Source: Gillisia sp. UBA3175 (GTDB lineage: Bacteria > Bacteroidota > Bacteroidia > Flavobacteriales > Flavobacteriaceae). Taken from it: a DNA stretch of 64,000 bases. This document shows, piece by piece, positions 38,079-47,592 of this stretch. Position 1 is the stretch's first letter. Each line of letters opens with the position of its first letter. The stretch lies in the NCBI GenBank assembly GCA_002364325.1, contig DEXV01000006.1:28039-92038 (forward strand), read 5' to 3'. The notes beneath the pieces were generated by a model that saw only the letters and a program-made list of their open reading frames with translations, had not been told where the DNA came from and searched no databases. The translations under genes were made by a program, and so were the position numbers.

Positions 38079-39257
38079 TTAATTTTGAGATTGTGGAGCA
38101 GTGAATGATTTTATTGCCTCATTTGGCTCAATAATATTATACCCATCCCAAAACTCTGGATTATATTTTTTGAAGGTTTTATATTCAAAATCTTCAGATT
38201 TATTTTCAATTGCATTAAAATCTTTAGCCTCCATTTTAGCGTTTTCAAATACAACAAGCTGAAGTTTATTTAATTGATTCACTCGTATTTTAATATCCAG
38301 AGCTAATTCATTCTGCTTATTCTTACCCGCAACAAATTTGTTCTTCTCTATAATCGTCAAGGGCCTGTCTATCCCAAAACTCTCTACTTTTTCTATTTCA
38401 ATATATTTAGGATTGTATTTCCCGACTTCATCTTTTCCGAAGATCATTTTTCCTTTATAAACGTTGCTGGCTGTAGAAATTCCAAGAAGTTTAAAACTCT
38501 TTAAATTCTTCACATTTTCAAAATCTAACCTAAACACTCCAAAATCTTCTGTGTTCACAAATAATTTTCCTTTAAAATGGGCTCCTCGTTTTGGCTCAAA
38601 ATCTATTATATAAGCAATGGCATTTTCTATTTGAACATAACCTGCCACCTGAAATTTATACTTATCGGATTTTTCTAAAACATCTAAAGTATTATCACTT
38701 TTCCAGAACATACTATTTAGTAATCCTTTAATATCAGAAACTGTTGATTGTTTTAAATACATCAGTTTAGTTGCTTTAATTTTTTCCAATTCCTCAGGAG
38801 TAGGTTTCGGTTTAATTGCAACTTCAGCTTCAGAATCTTCCAATTCCTCTTGCAGCTCCTCTGCATCCACTTTTACTCCTAACCAACCCGATTTTACTTT
38901 TAAATAGGAGTTCTTCTTTAGATTCCGCTGAAATATATCCTGAATTTTATCTGATAATTCATTTAAAGATTCCCTGCTTTGGGGATTTTCGAGATTTGCA
39001 GCCTTCAGAACCTTTAATTTTTGCACGTCGTAATTGCCGTAAAGATCTCCTAAGACCTCCTTATAAGAATCGCTCATTTTTGGAATACTCCTTGAAATGC
39101 TATCCATCAAAGCTTGATTGAGCTCCGGAATGGTACTTTCATCTATATTCATATCGAACTGCCGCACGTAATTTACGTCTGATTCTCTAAAGAAAAATCG
39201 CTTTTGAGTAAAGTTCAAGTTGTAATTATCTGTTATTTTTTCAGATACCTTTTTCAT
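38079..39257 (-). CDS. C-terminal part of a carboxypeptidase-regulatory-like protein (frame-split)
   Basis: A 392-residue frame without a signal peptide, beginning MKKVSEKITDNYN. It looks like the body of a two-part periplasmic protein whose N-terminal domain is in the next gene upstream. The two frames meet at a run of six G on the coding strand (39263-39268 as C6), and a one-base change would fuse them as LSG-G-E-I-M-K-K-V. As it stands, translation could restart at the overlapping ATGA. No enzymatic domain is recognised. Confidence 0.6.
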   Translation of the reverse strand: MKKVSEKITDNYNLNFTQKRFFFRESDVNYVRQFDMNIDESTIPELNQALMDSISRSIPKMSDSYKEVLGDLYGNYDVQKLKVLKAANLENPQSRESLNELSDKIQDIFQRNLKKNSYLKVKSGWLGVKVDAEELQEELEDSEAEVAIKPKPTPEELEKIKATKLMYLKQSTVSDIKGLLNSMFWKSDNTLDVLEKSDKYKFQVAGYVQIENAIAYIIDFEPKRGAHFKGKLFVNTEDFGVFRLDFENVKNLKSFKLLGISTASNVYKGKMIFGKDEVGKYNPKYIEIEKVESFGIDRPLTIIEKNKFVAGKNKQNELALDIKIRVNQLNKLQLVVFENAKMEAKDFNAIENKSEDFEYKTFKKYNPEFWDGYNIIEPNEAIKSFTAPQSQN

Positions 39258-39604
39258 GATCTCCCCCCACTTAATTTCTTATTAGATAGAAAAACATCAC
39301 TTAACTGGATGCTTTGTGATTTAAGATAAACTATTTGTCCGTTAACTTTAGAAACTTCCATCTCTTTTGGTTCATATCCTAAAGAAGCTATTTTAATAAT
39401 TGCACTAGGCTCAAGATTTGCCTGGATATTAAATTTTCCCTCTTCATTAGAAAGAACGCCACGCTGACTTGCGTAGATAATAGTGGCAAATGGTACTGGT
39501 TCTTTACTGGATGCATCAAGAATTTGCCCTGTTACATCTTGGGCGTTTGCCAACTGATTGAATGTAAAAAAAAGAATAACAGCACCTAAGATTATAGATT
39601 TCAT
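39254..39604 (-). CDS. N-terminal carboxypeptidase-regulatory-like domain (frame-split)
   Basis: A 116-residue frame with a signal peptide (ends at N-A-Q22) and a CarboxypepD_reg-like beta domain: VTGQILDASSKEPVPFATI, then GVLSNEEGKFNI. It stops seven codons after a G6 run and overlaps the following frame by four bases. In related Bacteroidota proteins this domain is followed at once by a long body. I therefore see this as the 5' part of one split gene. Confidence 0.68.
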   Translation of the reverse strand: MKSIILGAVILFFTFNQLANAQDVTGQILDASSKEPVPFATIIYASQRGVLSNEEGKFNIQANLEPSAIIKIASLGYEPKEMEVSKVNGQIVYLKSQSIQLSDVFLSNKKLSGGRS

Positions 39605-39785
39605 AAAAGTTTTTTCATTAAATACGCTATAATCCTTTAATTGTTACACCAAGTTTTATAATTATTTAATTGGGTTTCAATTTATTATCGACAATCCCAA
39701 AAATTAAATTGATGATTATGATAAAGTTAATAAGGAAATAATTTTATCTTCTTAAATTTATAAGATGAATTTTAAACCCTAAAAA

Positions 39786-41213
39786 ATGCCTATAAGCGTT
39801 AAAGGAGATAAAGAGCTTGGTACTACACTCTCTATAGAAAATAAGTGCCTTAGAATAAATCTTAATGAAAATATCTACGGAACCTTCGCCGAGATTGGTG
39901 CCGGACAAGAAACGGTTCGTAATTTTTTTAGAGTTGGGGATGCTTCAGGCACTATTGCAAAAACAATAAGCGCTTACGATAAAGATTTTAGTGATGCCAT
40001 TTATGGTATTGAAGATGACCGAAGATACGTTACAGAAAGCAGACTTAAAAGCATTCTTACCTACGAAACCAGTTTAATAGAAAGTAGGATCTCCAGAGAA
40101 AAGCACCCTGATAAACTTTTCTTTAGCTATGCAAATACAGTTACTACCATAGATTTCGCCAAAAAATACAAAGGCCATGGTTGGATAGGAATTAGATTTC
40201 AAACTGAACCCAAGGAAGAATATAGTGAAATAATTCTGCATGTACAATTTCATGAGACCCTTGCAGTGCTTCAACAAATAACCATTGGGACCATGGGAGT
40301 TAATTTGATTCATGGCGCATATTACCTTCACGACGACCCCAAAAATCTTTTAGAACATCTTTACGATACTTTGGACAAAGACCAGATTGAAATAGATACC
40401 ATAAATTTTACAGGTCCAGCTTTCGAAAACGTAGATAATAGATTAATGAGTTTACAATTGGTAAAACATGGAATGACAGATGCCGTAATGTTTTCGCCAG
40501 ATGGCCATAATGTGCTGCCTGCAAATATACTTTACAAACGAAATATTTTAACCCTTAGAGGGAGTTTTAGGCCAGTTACCAAAGTGAATATGAGTATGTA
40601 TCAAAAATCACTAAACCTTTTTCTAAATGAACGCAAAGTAGATAAGGATAAAGTTATGGTGATCTTTGAGATGACATTGTCTAATTTAAGATCTGAAGGC
40701 GAAATAGATGAAAAAGATTTCATGGATAGAGCAAAATTGCTTTGTTCTCTGGGACAAACCGTAATGATCTCTAATTTTCAGGAATATTATAAGGTGGTAG
40801 AATACTTTGCCCAACATACCTCAGAGCGTATGGGTCTTACAATGGGCGTTAAAACCTTTATAGACATCTTCGATGAGAAATATTATCGCCATCTTAGCGG
40901 TGGAATCTTGGAAGCTTTTGGAAAACTTTTCTTTAAAGATCTAAAGGTGTATTTATACCCGCTTAAAGATCCCGATACGGGTGAAATAATTACAAGCGAA
41001 AATTTAAAAGTAAATCCTAGAATGAAGGAACTGTATCAATTCTTTAAAGATAATGGAAGAGTGGTGGATATAACCGATTATGATGCTTCCGTTTTAGAAA
41101 TTAATTCAAGAGAAGTACTTCAAAATATTATAGATGGTAAATCCGGCTGGGAGGATATGCTACCGGAAAATACCACCAAACTTATTAAAGAAGAAAACTT
41201 ATTCCGAAGCTAA
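39786..41213 (+). CDS. Conserved protein of unknown function (about 475 residues)
   Basis: A soluble 475-residue protein without signal peptide or membrane segments. I recognise it as a conserved bacterial protein sometimes annotated as a nicotinate-nucleotide adenylyltransferase or even as a TonB receptor. The sequence supports neither: no HxGH motif and no beta-barrel. Notable blocks are FAEIGAGQETVRNFFRVG (about 34-51), TFIDIFDEKYY and LYPLKDPDTGE. A single-gene unit facing the hybrid two-component gene. Confidence 0.62.
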   Translation: MPISVKGDKELGTTLSIENKCLRINLNENIYGTFAEIGAGQETVRNFFRVGDASGTIAKTISAYDKDFSDAIYGIEDDRRYVTESRLKSILTYETSLIESRISREKHPDKLFFSYANTVTTIDFAKKYKGHGWIGIRFQTEPKEEYSEIILHVQFHETLAVLQQITIGTMGVNLIHGAYYLHDDPKNLLEHLYDTLDKDQIEIDTINFTGPAFENVDNRLMSLQLVKHGMTDAVMFSPDGHNVLPANILYKRNILTLRGSFRPVTKVNMSMYQKSLNLFLNERKVDKDKVMVIFEMTLSNLRSEGEIDEKDFMDRAKLLCSLGQTVMISNFQEYYKVVEYFAQHTSERMGLTMGVKTFIDIFDEKYYRHLSGGILEAFGKLFFKDLKVYLYPLKDPDTGEIITSENLKVNPRMKELYQFFKDNGRVVDITDYDASVLEINSREVLQNIIDGKSGWEDMLPENTTKLIKEENLFRS

Positions 41214-41221
41214 ACAGCTCC

Positions 41222-44200
41222 TTATTCCATATTATTCTTTTCTATAATTGTTCCTGGCATAAAACCAAAGTGTTTTTTAAATGAGGAGAAGAAGATATCT
41301 TTATTCTGAAAGCCCGCTTTTCTAGCTACTTCAGATAAATCAGACTCGCCTGCTTTAATCAAAGTTCTGGCATAGTTAAGCTTGGTTTTAATTATAAAAT
41401 CTAAAGGAGTAAGACCTATTAAACGCTTTAGTCTTAAGTATAAGGAATTGATGGAAACTCCTATTGCTTCGCTTAGATCTTCCACGGTAAATGAACTATT
41501 CTGTATGTTTTGTACCACTAACTTTTCCAGATTGTCAAGAAATTTATCCTCCAATCCTCCAGATAAAATCTCACTATTTCTTGTGCTTAAATTTGTGTTC
41601 ACAAAGGGCAAAGAGATAGACAAATCAAGTCTTTCTGCAATCTTTTGAAGCAGTAGTTCTAAATTTACCGGTTTTTCTATCAGGCTCAAGGCACCGCTGT
41701 TTAAGTTTTCTGAGATCTGTAACTGGTCTTTCTGTGATGTCATTAAATATATTTGAGTCTTTTCAAGATCCTCATTATCTCTAACAGCTGCATATAGGTC
41801 TAATCCATCCATTCCGGACATATTATAATCGGCTACAATAGCATTTGGAATAATTCTGCTTGCCAATTCATAGGCTTCTACTCCGTTTTTAGCTTCAAAT
41901 ACTTCACCCAGTTTCTTGAAAGATTGCACAAATACCTTTCTAAGTTCATCATTATCTTCAGCAATTAAGATTCTAATCTCTTCAGAAGTGATTTCTGCTT
42001 TTATCTCAACTGGTTTCTGAAGAGGTTTATCAATATCTGATTTAATAGTAATCTTCTCTTCCGAAGCACGCATAACTTTTAACAAAGGTTTTCTAAAAGA
42101 CTCTATTGTTGATTTCTCTTTTTCAACATTAGTCTTGTCTAACTCCTTTTCTTTAAGATGATTCTTAAGCACCAAAGTGAATGTGGTTCCCTGGTTTTTA
42201 CTACTTTCAAAAACAATAGTCCCGCCAAGTTTATCTATAAAATCTTTTACATAAAGTAACTCGATTTGTTCTGAATGTTGATTTGCAGAACCGCTTCTAA
42301 AGCTCTTATAATAATCTTTAATTATTTTTTGATCATTTATAGGGAGCCCTAGACCATTATCTGCGATCTGGATCTTGAGATCGCCTTTATTGGTTCCAAC
42401 TAAGTTGATTATGATTTTACCATCTTCAAAAGAATATTTTATAGCATTCGAGATAAGATTGAAAAAGATCTTATTCAGGTATTCTGCATCGTAATAAAAG
42501 AACTCCTTATTCCACTGATTGTTCACTATAAGTTCTAAATTCTTCTGAAGTAATAAAGGAGAAAAATCCTTCTTAAGTTCTTCAAAATAGGAACTTAAGG
42601 AAATTTTACTAATAATGGGATTCAAATTTTTCTTAGAAAATTTCACCGCTTTAAAGTTTAATAAAGGATCTAAGATCACCCGCAATCTATCTATGTTATT
42701 TTTAAGACGATGCTTGTTCTTTGTTCCTTCATCTTCAGCAATATTGCTTAATGATGTGATTAAAATATTTAGCGGCGTTCCTATTTCCTGGCTTAAATTA
42801 CTATAGAACTGAGAACTTGCTTTTTTGGCTTGTCTTTTTCGGTAAACACTGAAAAAATAAAGCGGAATAGCAATAAATAAGGCAAGAAGTAAACCGTAGA
42901 TCAAATAGGCTATGGTACTACTCCACCATGGCGCCTTGATGTTTATTTCTATTATCTTAACCGGACTCCATTTCCCATAAGCTTTCTTAGCTTTAACCAT
43001 AAATTTATAATTCCCCGGCGCTAGATTGGCATAATTAGCTTCCATTTGAGAACTTGGCTCTGTCCATTTATTGTCCAAACCTTCTAATTTCCAAGAGTAG
43101 GAAAGTTTAGCCTCATTCCCGGGTAACATAGCATAGAATTTCACATTAAAAGAATTCTCGTCGCTTTCCAGATTAAGCTGCTTCTTTGTGTTCACAGCAT
43201 TTACCAAGGCAGTAGTATTTCTTTCCTTAGAAAGGATATCTATAGAGCCAAATAATATGTTGGGGGTTGTTTCCTTTTTGCTTTTTAATTTACCAGGATT
43301 AAATACACTAACGCCTTTCAAGGTTCCAAAAGCCAATTTATTATCGAATTGGGCAAAGCTACCTCTTGTAAATACGGCGCTTAATAAACCATCTTCCTTA
43401 TCGAAAACCCGGATATTTGGCTCGTCTTCAATTTTAAAATTAACGAGGCCTTTGGAAGTTCCTGCCCAAATTTCATTTCTACCATAAACTATTAAACCCT
43501 GAATTCTGTTAGATGGAAGTCCCTGTTTTTCACCTATCACCTTTACTTCTCCATTTTCTGGATCATAGAGTACAATTCCAGCACCTTCTGTGGCAAATAC
43601 TATTTCTCCGGCTAAAGTTTCACTAATGGCTGTTATATTAAAATAAGGAAGGTTTTTATTGTTTGGTGCTAACTTAGAAATAGATTGAAAAACTGCCTCT
43701 CCAGACTGTATATTGAAAACTCCATTTTTACCTGCGGCAATAATATCTCCAGTAGATAATTGCAACATAGCACTAATGCCTCTTAGCGTATAGCTTTTTA
43801 TCTCGCCATTTGTCTTGATTTGAGTAAGATTTCCATCTTCTCCCCCGGCCCACACATTTTTTTTGGTATCTATCAATAGGGTATTAACCTTTTGGAGACC
43901 AGTTTTATTAGAAGCATCTGGAGAATATTGGGCTCGTAAGAAGGTATTGATGTTTATTTTATAAATTCCATCATTAAATGTAGCTATCCACATATGTTCT
44001 CCATCCTTTTGAAGATCTCGAATAATGTCTGGAACTTTACTTTGATATTTGTAGGAAAGATTTTTAACGTGTTGCCAAGAATCGTTTTTTTTGTTCCAAA
44101 CACTTAAACCCAATCTGGTTCCAAACCAGATGTTTCCATTGCTATCCTCTTCTATGGCCGTAGTAAAATTATCTGCTAAGCTGCTGTATTTCTTAGGATC

Positions 44201-45214
44201 ATGTCTTAAAAATTCAAAATTATTCTGCCTAAGATTTATGGAGTTTATTTGACCCGTTTCTGTTGAAACCCATAATGTGTTGTATTTATCCAAGAATAAC
44301 CCATTCAAACCATTATCAGATAGAGAAAGGCTATTGTTTTCTTCCTGGTGGTAATGGGAAGCAAGTTTCAAGTTCTTATTCAATATCAATAATCCATCAC
44401 CATTAGATGCTATATAGAGGTTTCCAGAGGCATCCATAGCTAAATCTGTAATTGGTAAATTTACAGCGGTATATGGAATGCTACCTATTTTCTGTGTATT
44501 TGTAAAATTAGCATCGGTCTTATATAAACCCTTTTCATGGGTTCCTACAAAATAAAATTCTCCAGTGAAAAGGATACTTTCCACGCTAAAATCTTGATAA
44601 TCCAATAAAGGGATCTTTTTATATTGACCACTATGTTTATTTAAGGTGAATAAACCTTTGGATGTTCCAAATAAAAGGGAATTCTCTGTGGAAATAATTT
44701 TGTTTACAGTTTGCTTCGAGGGAAATGAAGAAACGAGTACTAACTGATCTTTAGTGATATTCCAGATCCCGCTATTAGATCCAATCCATATTTTACCTGC
44801 GCTATCCTCAGTAATTTTCTGAACATTTGTTTTTGTATTGCTTCTTTCTGAAGGGATTTCTACAAATAAATCTTTTTTTAGAAGGTATTTAAAAATACCA
44901 TTTTCGGTACCAACCCATATGTTATTCTTAGAATCTATAAAAAGGGTATTAATCTCACCAGCATTCTCGGGTAATCCTTCAAATTGAGTATAAAAGGAAG
45001 AAAAGAAAGCATTGTATCGCTGTACATGAAAGTCTGAAGCGATCCAAAGATTACCTAAGCTGTCTTGCTGAATTTCATTAATCTTATCGAAACTACCATT
45101 TACCTCAGATAGTTTTTCAATCACCGGTACTTCTTGAGCAATGCATTCATTAGATTCGAACCCCAAAAGAATCAATGCTGCTGCAAGAAATATTTTCAAT
45201 TTAAAATTCCCCAA
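41222..45214 (-). CDS. Hybrid two-component system protein lacking the phosphoacceptor histidine
   Basis: A 1330-residue one-protein signalling system. It has a signal peptide, a periplasmic two-propeller sensor of Reg_prop repeats (about 30-690, with motifs of the GNIWFGT type), a Y_Y_Y domain (about 690-770), a membrane segment (about 775-800), a kinase core, a receiver (about 1075-1190, D1129 intact) and an AraC-type HTH at the end. In the kinase, the H-box reads NLSQEIGTPLN, with Q809 (CAG) where histidine is expected. The N-box and DNGLGLP are present. Such proteins usually control a polysaccharide locus, but none is adjacent. Confidence 0.9.
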   Translation of the reverse strand: MGNFKLKIFLAAALILLGFESNECIAQEVPVIEKLSEVNGSFDKINEIQQDSLGNLWIASDFHVQRYNAFFSSFYTQFEGLPENAGEINTLFIDSKNNIWVGTENGIFKYLLKKDLFVEIPSERSNTKTNVQKITEDSAGKIWIGSNSGIWNITKDQLVLVSSFPSKQTVNKIISTENSLLFGTSKGLFTLNKHSGQYKKIPLLDYQDFSVESILFTGEFYFVGTHEKGLYKTDANFTNTQKIGSIPYTAVNLPITDLAMDASGNLYIASNGDGLLILNKNLKLASHYHQEENNSLSLSDNGLNGLFLDKYNTLWVSTETGQINSINLRQNNFEFLRHDPKKYSSLADNFTTAIEEDSNGNIWFGTRLGLSVWNKKNDSWQHVKNLSYKYQSKVPDIIRDLQKDGEHMWIATFNDGIYKININTFLRAQYSPDASNKTGLQKVNTLLIDTKKNVWAGGEDGNLTQIKTNGEIKSYTLRGISAMLQLSTGDIIAAGKNGVFNIQSGEAVFQSISKLAPNNKNLPYFNITAISETLAGEIVFATEGAGIVLYDPENGEVKVIGEKQGLPSNRIQGLIVYGRNEIWAGTSKGLVNFKIEDEPNIRVFDKEDGLLSAVFTRGSFAQFDNKLAFGTLKGVSVFNPGKLKSKKETTPNILFGSIDILSKERNTTALVNAVNTKKQLNLESDENSFNVKFYAMLPGNEAKLSYSWKLEGLDNKWTEPSSQMEANYANLAPGNYKFMVKAKKAYGKWSPVKIIEINIKAPWWSSTIAYLIYGLLLALFIAIPLYFFSVYRKRQAKKASSQFYSNLSQEIGTPLNILITSLSNIAEDEGTKNKHRLKNNIDRLRVILDPLLNFKAVKFSKKNLNPIISKISLSSYFEELKKDFSPLLLQKNLELIVNNQWNKEFFYYDAEYLNKIFFNLISNAIKYSFEDGKIIINLVGTNKGDLKIQIADNGLGLPINDQKIIKDYYKSFRSGSANQHSEQIELLYVKDFIDKLGGTIVFESSKNQGTTFTLVLKNHLKEKELDKTNVEKEKSTIESFRKPLLKVMRASEEKITIKSDIDKPLQKPVEIKAEITSEEIRILIAEDNDELRKVFVQSFKKLGEVFEAKNGVEAYELASRIIPNAIVADYNMSGMDGLDLYAAVRDNEDLEKTQIYLMTSQKDQLQISENLNSGALSLIEKPVNLELLLQKIAERLDLSISLPFVNTNLSTRNSEILSGGLEDKFLDNLEKLVVQNIQNSSFTVEDLSEAIGVSINSLYLRLKRLIGLTPLDFIIKTKLNYARTLIKAGESDLSEVARKAGFQNKDIFFSSFKKHFGFMPGTIIEKNNME

Positions 45215-45477
45215 ATCTTAAATATTTACTGTTGTTACTGCAAACAATTTAGACATAAGAACACATATAAATAACTGTTTAAGAGATAATTAAAATTGAT
45301 TTATCAATAGGTTATTAACCGACAAAAAGTATATAATAAGAATATAAATAATGTTCAAATATTATTTACACAATCAGATTATGTATATAAAACTTTACTT
45401 TTTGTAATTAAAACTTTCCATTATCAAAATTAAATTACATATTTGTAAAACAAACTTTACATTTAAATTATACAATT

Positions 45478-45891
45478 ATGAAAGAAAAAACAAAACCAAG
45501 GGCTGAACTCACTAAAAAGAATACACTTCATTTGGCATTTTGGACTGCTGCCTGGGTAGTAACTATAGCACTAAGTAATTTTGGGTCTACACTAATCTGG
45601 AAAGCCAATACCGCACTTACAGCATTAGTTATCATAGTTAATTTCTTGATTGGATTGGGAATGATCTTAGCCAACATAAAACATCTAAATGGCCTAGATG
45701 AGCTTCAACGTAAAATACAATTAGAAGCAATGGGGATTACACTTGGTCTTGCAGTGGTGGCTGGTCTAGCCTATTCTTTATTAGATAAGACCAATCTAAT
45801 TAGCTATAATGCAGAGATCTCACATTTGGTAATTCTCATTGGGATTACTTATTTAGCCGGAGTATTAATTGGAATTTCAAGATACCGATGA
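45478..45891 (+). CDS. Four-segment membrane protein paired with an XRE regulator
   Basis: A 137-residue protein with four hydrophobic segments (about residues 20-38, 46-64, 80-98, 112-131) and a short charged loop HLNGLDELQRKIQLEAMG between the second and third. It overlaps the following HTH gene by four bases (ATGA). This membrane-protein/HTH pair recurs in Bacteroidota and Firmicutes. The membrane partner may sense envelope state, but no substrate or signal is known. Confidence 0.7.
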   Translation: MKEKTKPRAELTKKNTLHLAFWTAAWVVTIALSNFGSTLIWKANTALTALVIIVNFLIGLGMILANIKHLNGLDELQRKIQLEAMGITLGLAVVAGLAYSLLDKTNLISYNAEISHLVILIGITYLAGVLIGISRYR

Positions 45892-46079
45892 AAAACAAGA
45901 TAAAAGTACTTAGAGCCGAGCATGAGCTAACCCAAGAACAACTTGCAGAAAAGGTGGATGTGTCCAGGCAAACCATTAATGCTATTGAAAAAGAAAAGTT
46001 TGATCCAAGTTTATCGCTAGCTTTTAAAATTTCCAAATTATTTAATTTGAGTATAGAGAATGTTTTTCAGTATGAATAA
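45888..46079 (+). CDS. Small XRE-type HTH regulator
   Basis: A 63-residue protein that is almost only a Cro/CI helix-turn-helix: LRAEHELTQEQLAEKVDVSRQ, then NAIEKEKFDPSLSLAFKIS. It matches the short YozG-like regulators that are coupled to membrane proteins. The start overlaps the upstream stop, so synthesis is linked to the membrane partner. Confidence 0.85.
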   Translation: MKNKIKVLRAEHELTQEQLAEKVDVSRQTINAIEKEKFDPSLSLAFKISKLFNLSIENVFQYE

Positions 46080-46176
46080 GTATAAACTCCAATTCTTGCA
46101 GCCCACAATTATTAATATTTAAAATATTTTGTTATATTATGTATAGTTTAACTAAAAGGGTTAGAAAAATTATACT

Positions 46177-46935
46177 ATGAAAGTTTACGACAGTGACTTA
46201 CTAACAATTCTTTTTGAAAAAAATACTGATTGTTTCGTTCAATTTTGGAAAACTTCTCCTCAAACTTACGATGATCTAAAAAAAGAATTTCTCATTTATA
46301 CTTCCTTCTATAAAGAATATAAGCCCACAAATACATTATGGCTGCAGGAAAATTTTTGCATTCCTCTTAGTGCAGATATGCATAATTGGATTGAAGAGCA
46401 TGTAAACATTCCCTGCGTGATGTATGGCAATAAAAAAGTTGCTTTTGTAGTAGGAAAAGACGTATTGGTGCATTTAAGCGTTATGAATTCCTTCAAGGAG
46501 ACAAAATCTATTATTTCTCCCTTACATTTTGCCACTGAGAAAGAAGCTAGAATTTGGATTACCGAAACCAAGCCAAAACCCATAACAAACAATAAGATTA
46601 CCATACTTTTTGAAGGAATAGATGAAGAAGGGAATTCTATCATCAAAATAAAAAGACCATCCAGTGATATTTCTAATACCATAAGATCTTTTGGAAATCT
46701 GATTGAAGAAAATAATTTTATTAAAACTAATATCACCAAATTCACTCAACTTACTAAACGAGAAAAAGAAATTCTGGTGATTTTTTCTAAAGGAATGAGA
46801 CATCAGGAAGTTGCAGACGAATTATTTATTTCAGTTCAAACCCTGAGAACGCATTGGAAAAACATAAAAAACAAACTCGAAATAAAATCTCTTGCAGAGG
46901 TAATAATGTATGTTAATTCTTTTGATATGGAATAA
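46177..46935 (+). CDS. LuxR-type transcription factor
   Basis: A 252-residue regulator. The C-terminus (about residues 187-247) is a LuxR/GerE HTH: LTKREKEILVIFSKGMRHQEVADEL, with VQTLRTHWKNIKNKL as recognition helix. The N-terminal 180 residues do not match a receiver or a clear PAS domain that I can name, so the signal is unknown. It is a single gene, 97 bases after the XRE gene. Confidence 0.8.
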   Translation: MKVYDSDLLTILFEKNTDCFVQFWKTSPQTYDDLKKEFLIYTSFYKEYKPTNTLWLQENFCIPLSADMHNWIEEHVNIPCVMYGNKKVAFVVGKDVLVHLSVMNSFKETKSIISPLHFATEKEARIWITETKPKPITNNKITILFEGIDEEGNSIIKIKRPSSDISNTIRSFGNLIEENNFIKTNITKFTQLTKREKEILVIFSKGMRHQEVADELFISVQTLRTHWKNIKNKLEIKSLAEVIMYVNSFDME

Positions 46936-46965
46936 TGCTGTATACCGTGAGTTGTTTTGTTAGAA

Positions 46966-47592
46966 TTACAGCTCCAATTTTACTATTTCCAGGAGTCCTG
47001 TACCAAGAACCAAGATCGAAATCCAGAGTTCTTTTTCTCCTGCGCTGATATTGCAAATTTTGACTGTATTTAATGAACCGATCAAGTGGACTCCATCTTT
47101 TGCCTCCAGTTTGTTTTCTAATTCTAAGTTAATAGCAGCAACTTTTTCTTCTATAAGAGGCATAAGATCGAAAAACATTTTCTTTTTAAGCTTTTTATAC
47201 ATCCATTTATTCGTGATAGTTTCAAGCAACTTATCAGCTATCCTATTAGTAGTTTTGCCATCGATCTCAAAATCTTTAAGTGAAACATGTTGAAGATCTT
47301 TATCTAATTCCAGAGCTGCATGAAATAATATTTTAATCTCTCTGTTCTTGAAAAGATTAGTAAGCGTCTTTAAGGTAATATTCAATAGAAGATCAAATCC
47401 TTCCAAATTACTTTTTTCTATAGAAACATCTAATACCATAGCATAATTAGATTTTTCACCTTCTTTGTTATCATTGGATAGTATTTCCCCAACTAGCTTT
47501 CCACCTATATATCTAGTTAACACCTGATAACCTATTACAACAGGAACGGTAATATTTATATTCTGATCTAGAAATTTATCTTTATAATCCAT
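46966..47592 (-). CDS. DUF4403-like protein (short form)
   Basis: A 208-residue protein with no signal peptide. The pattern, from NITVPVVIGYQVLTRYIGGKL through DLLLNITLKTLTNLFKN to the AINLELENKL segment, resembles the second half of DUF4403, lipid-binding-like proteins of the BPI/SMP type that usually run to about 450 residues. The match is from memory of the pattern and not certain. It could be a genuinely short member or a remnant. It is the last chromosomal gene before the att site. Confidence 0.45.
   Translation of the reverse strand: MDYKDKFLDQNINITVPVVIGYQVLTRYIGGKLVGEILSNDNKEGEKSNYAMVLDVSIEKSNLEGFDLLLNITLKTLTNLFKNREIKILFHAALELDKDLQHVSLKDFEIDGKTTNRIADKLLETITNKWMYKKLKKKMFFDLMPLIEEKVAAINLELENKLEAKDGVHLIGSLNTVKICNISAGEKELWISILVLGTGLLEIVKLEL

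Noticed and set aside
41222..45214. A polysaccharide utilisation locus around the hybrid two-component gene
   Set aside because: No SusC/SusD-like or glycoside hydrolase gene is present on either side in the window.
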